DNA of 14,494 nt, taken from Bacteroidia bacterium (GTDB lineage: Bacteria > Bacteroidota > Bacteroidia > Flavobacteriales > Flavobacteriaceae). Positions within the stretch are counted from its first letter, which is position 1; each line of letters begins with the position of its first letter. A model generated the notes under the pieces. The model did not search any database. It worked only from the letters and a program-made list of their open reading frames with translations, and was not told the DNA's origin. Of this stretch, positions 13,307 to 14,494 are shown in pieces. The stretch spans positions 1-14,494 of the forward strand of contig JAHHLF010000247.1 in the NCBI GenBank assembly GCA_018679315.1, in the 5' to 3' direction. Both the position numbers and the translations under genes were made by a program.

Positions 13307-14494
13307 ATGAAAAAGGAAGATAGAATTATCATTGTAGGGGCAGGATTATGCGGCACGCTATTGGCCGTTCGCCTTGCACAAAGAGGATTTAAGATCGCTT
13401 TGTACGAGAAGCGATGGGATATGCGAAAAAAACAAGTAGATGCAGGGCGCTCTATCAACTTGGCATTATCTGATCGGGGATTGATGGCCCTCGAAAGTGC
13501 AAATTTAAAGGAGGTGGTCATGGAAAATTGCATACCCATGAGAGGGCGTATGATCCATGCCTTGGGTTCAGCCCCATTTTTATCTCCCTATAGCGGTCGT
13601 TCGGAGGATTATATCAATTCTGTTTCCCGTACGGGATTGAATATTACTTTATTGGATGCAGCTGAAGGATATGAGAATATAGAAATGATATTTGATGCCG
13701 ATGTGGTAGATATAGATCTGAAGTCGGCCAGTATAAAATACAGGGATGTCCATGGCAAATTACATTCAGATGAAGGACAACTCATTATCGGCACTGATGG
13801 TGCCGGGTCTGTTGTGCGAAGAAATATGATGAAGTATACCTCAGAATTACTCTTTAATTATTCCCAGGATTTTCTGAGGCACGGCTATAAAGAACTGAGC
13901 ATTCTGCCTGCTTCTGAAGGAGGCTGGCAGATCGAGAAAGAAGTGCTGCACATTTGGCCACGAGGCGATTTTATGATCATTGCACTGCCCAACCTGGATG
14001 GTAGCTTTACGCTAACCATGTTCCATCCATATGGGACTGAGATTGGGTTTAACAAGCTGGATACGAAAGATAAGATCGCCGATTTCTTTGAAGCGTATTA
14101 TCCCACTTTATTACCGTATTTACCGCATTTACAGCAAGAATATGCCGAAAACCCTGTTGGAAACTTAGGAACTATTAAGTGTTATCCCTGGCAGGCCTTC
14201 GGAAAAGGACTGCTCATGGGAGATGCAGCGCATGCAATTGTACCTTTTTACGGCCAGGGAATGAACTCCTCTTTGGAAGATGTAAGAGTATTTGATGAAA
14301 TCCTGGAAAAGGAAGGTACGAATTGGGATAAAGTATTTACACTCTTCCAGGACGCACGAAAAAAGAACACAGATGCCATCGCCGATCTGGCCATTGACAA
14401 TTTTTATGAAATGCGCGACTATGTAGATGATATGGCATTTATAAGGAAAAGAAAAATAGAAATGCAATTGGAACAGGAGTTCCCGGAGTATTAT
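13307..14494 (+). CDS. kmo: Kynurenine 3-monooxygenase (partial, cut by window edge)
   Basis: The frame from the ATG at 13307 stays open for 396 codons to the last base, so the C-terminus is missing; complete enzymes are about 440-490 residues. It is an FAD- and NADPH-dependent hydroxylase converting kynurenine to 3-hydroxykynurenine. Motifs in order are the FAD-binding G11-A-G-L-C-G16 with E34 or E35 at the end of strand 2, GRSINLALSDRG (about 47-58, typical of KMO), IGTDGAGSVVR (the DG motif, about 163-173), and MGDAAHAIVPFYGQGMN (the GD motif that holds the FAD ribityl and pyrophosphate, near 304-320). IWPRGDFMIIALPN is another KMO-specific stretch. Mitochondrial KMO has C-terminal membrane segments; whether this one does cannot be seen here. 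It starts four bases after kynureninase and is in the same operon. Confidence 0.95.
   Translation, partial: MKKEDRIIIVGAGLCGTLLAVRLAQRGFKIALYEKRWDMRKKQVDAGRSINLALSDRGLMALESANLKEVVMENCIPMRGRMIHALGSAPFLSPYSGRSEDYINSVSRTGLNITLLDAAEGYENIEMIFDADVVDIDLKSASIKYRDVHGKLHSDEGQLIIGTDGAGSVVRRNMMKYTSELLFNYSQDFLRHGYKELSILPASEGGWQIEKEVLHIWPRGDFMIIALPNLDGSFTLTMFHPYGTEIGFNKLDTKDKIADFFEAYYPTLLPYLPHLQQEYAENPVGNLGTIKCYPWQAFGKGLLMGDAAHAIVPFYGQGMNSSLEDVRVFDEILEKEGTNWDKVFTLFQDARKKNTDAIADLAIDNFYEMRDYVDDMAFIRKRKIEMQLEQEFPEYY

Noticed and set aside
13126..13539. A 137-codon minus-strand frame across the kynU-kmo junction, and similar minus-strand frames through the operon.
   Set aside because: They are antisense to well-supported plus-strand genes and show no domain features.

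Overview
The window looks like the chromosome of a marine-type Flavobacteriaceae member (Bacteroidota). The basis is the TTG/TAnnTTTG promoter in front of the tRNA, weak or absent Shine-Dalgarno sequences, a tRNA gene without encoded CCA, short lipoprotein and Sec signals of the flavobacterial type, and the protein families present. Base composition looks even throughout, and there is no insertion sequence, CRISPR array or rRNA.

Layout. (1) 1-720: a tRNA-His(GTG) gene with its own promoter, a hairpin-bearing leader that contains an 11-bp copy of the tRNA 5' end, a palindrome-rich segment directly downstream of the tRNA, then a small stand-alone GIY-YIG endonuclease gene and a strong convergent terminator. 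This is the most unusual non-coding neighbourhood in the window. (2) 741-4168: two divergently transcribed lipoprotein metallopeptidases, an M28 aminopeptidase-like protein (minus) and a DUF885 zincin-like protein (plus). (3) 4302-6299 (minus): a probable two-gene operon in which a SAM-dependent O-methyltransferase-like protein with an apparent Sec signal peptide is followed, stop codon touching start codon, by an APC-family amino acid permease. (4) 6367-7045: two terminator-like hairpins and an exported YceI-family protein (minus). (5) 7180-8064: an exported metallo-beta-lactamase-fold hydrolase (plus).

(6) 8214 to the right edge: a tightly packed tryptophan-degradation operon on the plus strand. 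The order is 2-keto-4-pentenoate hydratase/4-oxalocrotonate decarboxylase family enzyme, IclR regulator, tryptophan 2,3-dioxygenase, ACMS decarboxylase, kynureninase, and kynurenine 3-monooxygenase (cut by the window edge). Overlaps and near-zero gaps (ATGA at 9002-9005, one base at 9782, TAATG at 12023-12027, four bases at 13303-13306) argue for one transcript.

Together the operon genes take tryptophan to N-formylkynurenine, kynurenine to 3-hydroxykynurenine and 3-hydroxyanthranilate, and, after a ring-opening dioxygenase not seen here, ACMS to 2-aminomuconate semialdehyde. The first gene fits the lower part of that 2-aminomuconate branch. No N-formylkynurenine formamidase, 3-hydroxyanthranilate dioxygenase, aminomuconate semialdehyde dehydrogenase or deaminase lies in the window; they may follow kmo beyond the right edge. 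The TDO, kynureninase and KMO proteins resemble the animal enzymes closely in motif content and, for TDO, in length, which is notable for a bacterial operon.
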